In this document: positions 6,111-8,389 of the stretch, piece by piece
Layout: every line of letters begins with the position of its first letter
Numbering within the stretch: the first letter of the stretch is position 1
Assembly (NCBI GenBank): GCA_023271485.1
Contig: JALPXT010000059.1
Span: 1-8,389 of the forward strand
Reading direction: 5' to 3'
DNA: 8,389 nucleotides
Origin: Dehalococcoidia bacterium
Lineage (GTDB): Bacteria > Chloroflexota > Dehalococcoidia > SZUA-161 > SpSt-899
Program-made: the position numbers and the translations under genes
The notes under the pieces: generated by a model
Databases searched by the model: none
Told to the model about the DNA's origin: nothing
Seen by the model: only the letters and a program-made list of their open reading frames with translations

Positions 6111-7147
6111 GCCCATCTACCTCCTGTTCTTCTTAATAGATAAGCGAAAAATGGCGCACCGATAAGAGCGGTGAGTATGCTCAAAGGAATCTCCGCAGCG
6201 GTTGCCGCTCTGGCCACGTTATCGGTAATGAGGAGAAACATGGCTCCGAGAGAAATAGAGGCAGGCAATAGAACCTTGTGGTTAGGGCCGACCAGCATTC
6301 TTCCCACATGTGGGATTACCAGGCCAACCCATCCCACCATCCCAGTCATGGCAACCGCTGCGGCAGTTACAAATGTGGCGGCTACGATGATAATCCATCT
6401 CAACCACTGGGTATTTATGCCCAGCGATTGTGCCTCCTCTTCCCCTAAAGACAAAACATTAATCCGCCATCTCAGCAAAAGAAGTATTGAGCTTCCGATC
6501 ACGATTAGCGGAGCCCCCCACAAGAGTTCTCTGTAGGAAGCACCGGCAAGACTTCCCATAAGCCAGAACACCATGGCAGGCAACTGCTCCTCGGGATCGG
6601 CAACATATTGCATCAGTCCAATCAATGCTGTAAAAAAAGCCCCAACTATCACCCCTGCCAACACGAGCATGAGGAGCGATGACCCCGTTTTAAGCTTGCT
6701 TATCATGTATGCCCCAATTACTGCCAGGATTCCAAACACGAAAGCCAGCAATGTAATGGCTATTGGTTCGCCAAACATCAGTATGCCCAGGCATGCCCCA
6801 AATCCGGTCCCGGCGGCTACGCCAAGGATACCCGGGCTCACCAGTGGGTTCCGAAAAAGCCCCTGGAATGATGCCCCGGCAATGGCCAGCCCCGCTCCCA
6901 CCAGCATGGCCAGCAGCACTCGAGGAAGCCTTATCTGGAGGACCACCGTCTCTTCTATCCCTGTCCAGGTTGGCTCAATAGGGAAGACATGTGAGCCAAG
7001 AATACTAAATACTGTATCCAGAGATACTGGGAATCTTCCTATACCCAGCGAAGCAGCCAGAAGTATGATTGGCAATATCAATAGAACAAATGGGGTTATC
7101 CCAACCGTCTTTTTTTGAATCGCTACTTGAGCCATCACACTTTGCAT
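6107..7147 (-). CDS. FecCD/BtuC-type ABC importer permease
   Basis: A 346-residue multi-spanning inner-membrane permease for siderophore, heme or cobalamin-type ligands, which works as a dimer with the ATPase. Hallmarks are GASFQGLFRNPLVSPGILGVAAG in the first half and, later, SLGEEEAQSLGIN followed by GWVGLVIPHVGRMLVG, the region that contacts the ATPase. Long hydrophobic stretches start at TPFVLLILPIILLAASLGI and recur to the C terminus. The ATG at 7147 (MQSVMAQ) is chosen because AGGAGG (7161-7156) lies 8 nt upstream. The ATG at 7153 is only 2 nt from it, and an open extension to 7258 would read through a strong hairpin. The ligand cannot be told from sequence. It follows the binding-protein gene after a 126-nt gap and overlaps the ATPase start. 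Confidence 0.92.
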   Translation of the reverse strand: MQSVMAQVAIQKKTVGITPFVLLILPIILLAASLGIGRFPVSLDTVFSILGSHVFPIEPTWTGIEETVVLQIRLPRVLLAMLVGAGLAIAGASFQGLFRNPLVSPGILGVAAGTGFGACLGILMFGEPIAITLLAFVFGILAVIGAYMISKLKTGSSLLMLVLAGVIVGAFFTALIGLMQYVADPEEQLPAMVFWLMGSLAGASYRELLWGAPLIVIGSSILLLLRWRINVLSLGEEEAQSLGINTQWLRWIIIVAATFVTAAAVAMTGMVGWVGLVIPHVGRMLVGPNHKVLLPASISLGAMFLLITDNVARAATAAEIPLSILTALIGAPFFAYLLRRTGGRWA

Positions 7148-7180
7148 ATTCATACCCTCCTCTTGAGAGGCGAATATCCC

Positions 7181-7267
7181 TGCCGAGAAAGGCCTCCCAG
7201 GGGGCACTCTTGATGCCCCCTGGCAAGGCCACATGTTCACCACGCTGCCATACTTCAAGCCGCGGCA
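7181..7267 (-). ncRNA. Strong intergenic hairpin element between binding protein and permease genes
   Basis: The core stem pairs CCAGGGGGCA (7197-7206) with TGCCCCCTGG (7214-7223) around a 7-nt loop. It is extended past a small bulge by GGCCT/AGGCC (7191-7195 with 7226-7230). On the transcript the hairpin is followed by only a short U-run (TTTCT). An outer TGCCG/CGGCA pair (7263-7267 with 7181-7185) could close a larger fold. Possible roles are a leaky terminator or attenuator that lowers permease expression, a 3' stabiliser that keeps the binding-protein message abundant, or a copy of a dispersed genomic repeat. I recognise no known riboswitch consensus in it, so the feature type is a placeholder for a structured RNA segment. 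Confidence 0.5.
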
Positions 7268-7273
7268 CTTAAC

Positions 7274-8389
7274 TCAATTCGCATAATTCGCATCGTAATG
7301 CAATATCGTCCTGATTTCCTCATCGGTCAACTCGTACTCGAAAAACTCCCGGTAGAACTCTCTGACAATCTGCTGCATATCCAGATCGGCAAATACCTCC
7401 GGGAAATATTTTTGCGCCGCCCATTTGAACAGAAGCGCCCGCTCAGCATTTGGTGGCTCCCATCTGTAGACCCCCTCAGGAATCTTATAGACTCGTCCGT
7501 TTATAACTGCGTCTATATGACTCCAGTCCTGACCAGGGATCCTATTCTCCAATATATCCTGCGGCATGATATCAGTGAAGTTACTGATAAAGATCACCTC
7601 CGGATTCCATTCCAATATTTGTTCCTTGTCAACATTTTTCCGGCCGGAAAGGTCTCTTGCCACATTTATTCCTCCGCTCTCCTCGATCCAGAAGTTATGA
7701 TGGAAATCTCCCCCAACCGTTTTTACCAGCCCATTCTCAAGCCTGAACAGTAGAAGTGTCCTGGGGCGATCTGCTTGCTCGATTTCCGCAACCCTGGTCA
7801 TTATCTCTGATATTATCTCCCGCTGCATCCCGGCTAATTCCGCTGCGCGTTCCTCCTTGCCGAACAGCTCGCCCACAATCCTGAGCCATTCTTCAAAATT
7901 ATCCTGCGAATGTCCTGTTCGAACCTCTATAACAATTACAGGTAGACCTGCCCTCTCCATCGCCTCCACAGACTCAGGGACATGGCTCCATTGGAGTACG
8001 ACATCGGGATTGAGTTTAAGAAGTTCCTCCAAACTAACCTCCCATCCCGTAGTCACAAAACCTATCTCTGCTTTTAGCATCTCCGGTGCCATTTTGGCTA
8101 ATATGCTCCTTTCTACGGCAACCATTGCAATGGGATGCATCCCTACTACGCTTTCTCCGCTGCCGACTATCGAATATATAATCGAGGGAAGCGGCTTTGG
8201 CAGCGCTACCAGCCTTTCTATCTGTTTTGGCACTTCCACCTCTATTCCCCGCTGGTCCACTATTATTCGAGTTTCCGCAATGGGAGTCGGGTCGACTTCT
8301 GGAGCCTGCACCGGGCACCCGGCCGCCATCGTCAGCATCACAATCAGCGCCAGTGCCATCGGGATTGTTTTCGCTATTCTGTTTTTCAT
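7274..8389 (-). CDS. Periplasmic-binding-type lipoprotein of a metal-chelate/cobalamin ABC importer
   Basis: A 371-residue solute-binding protein of the FepB/FhuD/BtuF class (PF01497 type). Residues 1-24 form a lipoprotein signal peptide: basic MKNRIAK, a hydrophobic core, then the lipobox LTMAAGC, so the mature protein should start at Cys25 and be anchored to the membrane. The linker is Pro-rich. Typical family segments follow: IIVDQRGIEVEVPKQIERLVAL, VSLEELLKLNPDVVL, and in the C-terminal lobe ILEWNPEVIFISNF and INGRVYKIPEG. It would capture the ligand and hand it to the permease. The ATG sits exactly at the window edge, so the ribosome-binding site and operon promoter are not visible; a longer start cannot be excluded but the signal peptide looks complete. 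The ligand (Fe siderophore, heme, corrinoid or another tetrapyrrole) is not resolved. Confidence 0.9.
   Translation of the reverse strand: MKNRIAKTIPMALALIVMLTMAAGCPVQAPEVDPTPIAETRIIVDQRGIEVEVPKQIERLVALPKPLPSIIYSIVGSGESVVGMHPIAMVAVERSILAKMAPEMLKAEIGFVTTGWEVSLEELLKLNPDVVLQWSHVPESVEAMERAGLPVIVIEVRTGHSQDNFEEWLRIVGELFGKEERAAELAGMQREIISEIMTRVAEIEQADRPRTLLLFRLENGLVKTVGGDFHHNFWIEESGGINVARDLSGRKNVDKEQILEWNPEVIFISNFTDIMPQDILENRIPGQDWSHIDAVINGRVYKIPEGVYRWEPPNAERALLFKWAAQKYFPEVFADLDMQQIVREFYREFFEYELTDEEIRTILHYDANYAN

Noticed and set aside
6573..7118. 181-codon open frame on the plus strand
   Set aside because: It is the complement of the permease's transmembrane region; its Pro/Ser/Thr-rich translation is typical of a shadow frame.
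7148..7258. Longer permease start at 7258
   Set aside because: The extension runs through the strong hairpin, encodes a non-hydrophobic Pro/Gly-rich stretch unlike the family, and ignores the AGGAGG site placed correctly for 7147.
7148..7273. Cobalamin riboswitch in the gap before the permease
   Set aside because: No B12-box-like or other recognisable aptamer consensus is visible, and the position inside an operon after the first gene is atypical.

Overview
The window carries one minus-strand gene cluster of the kind seen in anaerobic bacteria. It reads, in transcription order from the right edge: a lipoprotein solute-binding protein, a FecCD/BtuC-type permease, a FecE/BtuD-type ATPase, a NifH-like iron protein, and two NifD/NifK-like subunits. 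Base composition is moderate (about half G+C by eye). Shine-Dalgarno sites are strong, and two promoters match the sigma-70 consensus perfectly, so the host is a bacterium. A lipobox and the oxygen-labile type of nitrogenase-like enzyme fit an anaerobe such as a Firmicute or Chloroflexota member. The sequence alone does not fix the taxon.

Layout. 8389-7274 is the binding lipoprotein. 7273-7148 is an intergenic stretch with a very strong hairpin. 7147-6107 is the permease. The ATPase starts at 6110, overlapping the permease stop as ATGA, but after 38 nt it is split by a 1832-bp insertion sequence (4241-6072). That element has 12-bp perfect terminal inverted repeats, a 6-bp target duplication and an IS1634-like DDE transposase on the plus strand. 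The rest of the ATPase lies at 4240-3451. Removing the element and one duplication copy restores an uninterrupted 273-residue ATPase. Then follow the NifH-like gene (3440-2682, GTG start), a NifD-like gene (2685-1375, ATGA overlap) and a second component-1-like gene (1362-109). A perfect TTGACA-N17-TATAAT promoter overlaps the last stop codon and points to what may be a further gene running off the left edge.

How the parts may work together. The transporter should take up a metal-chelate or corrinoid/tetrapyrrole-like ligand. The nitrogenase-like complex would be an ATP-driven, low-potential reductase: the iron protein keeps its P-loop and both [4Fe-4S] cysteines. The two component-1-like subunits keep parts of the P-cluster/[4Fe-4S] cysteine pattern but show no equivalents of the FeMo-cofactor ligands, and no nifB, nifE or nifN is present, so this is not a nitrogen-fixation locus. 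The working inference is a coupled import-and-reduce system whose substrate is unknown, and whose transport half is probably inactivated in this particular DNA by a recent transposition.
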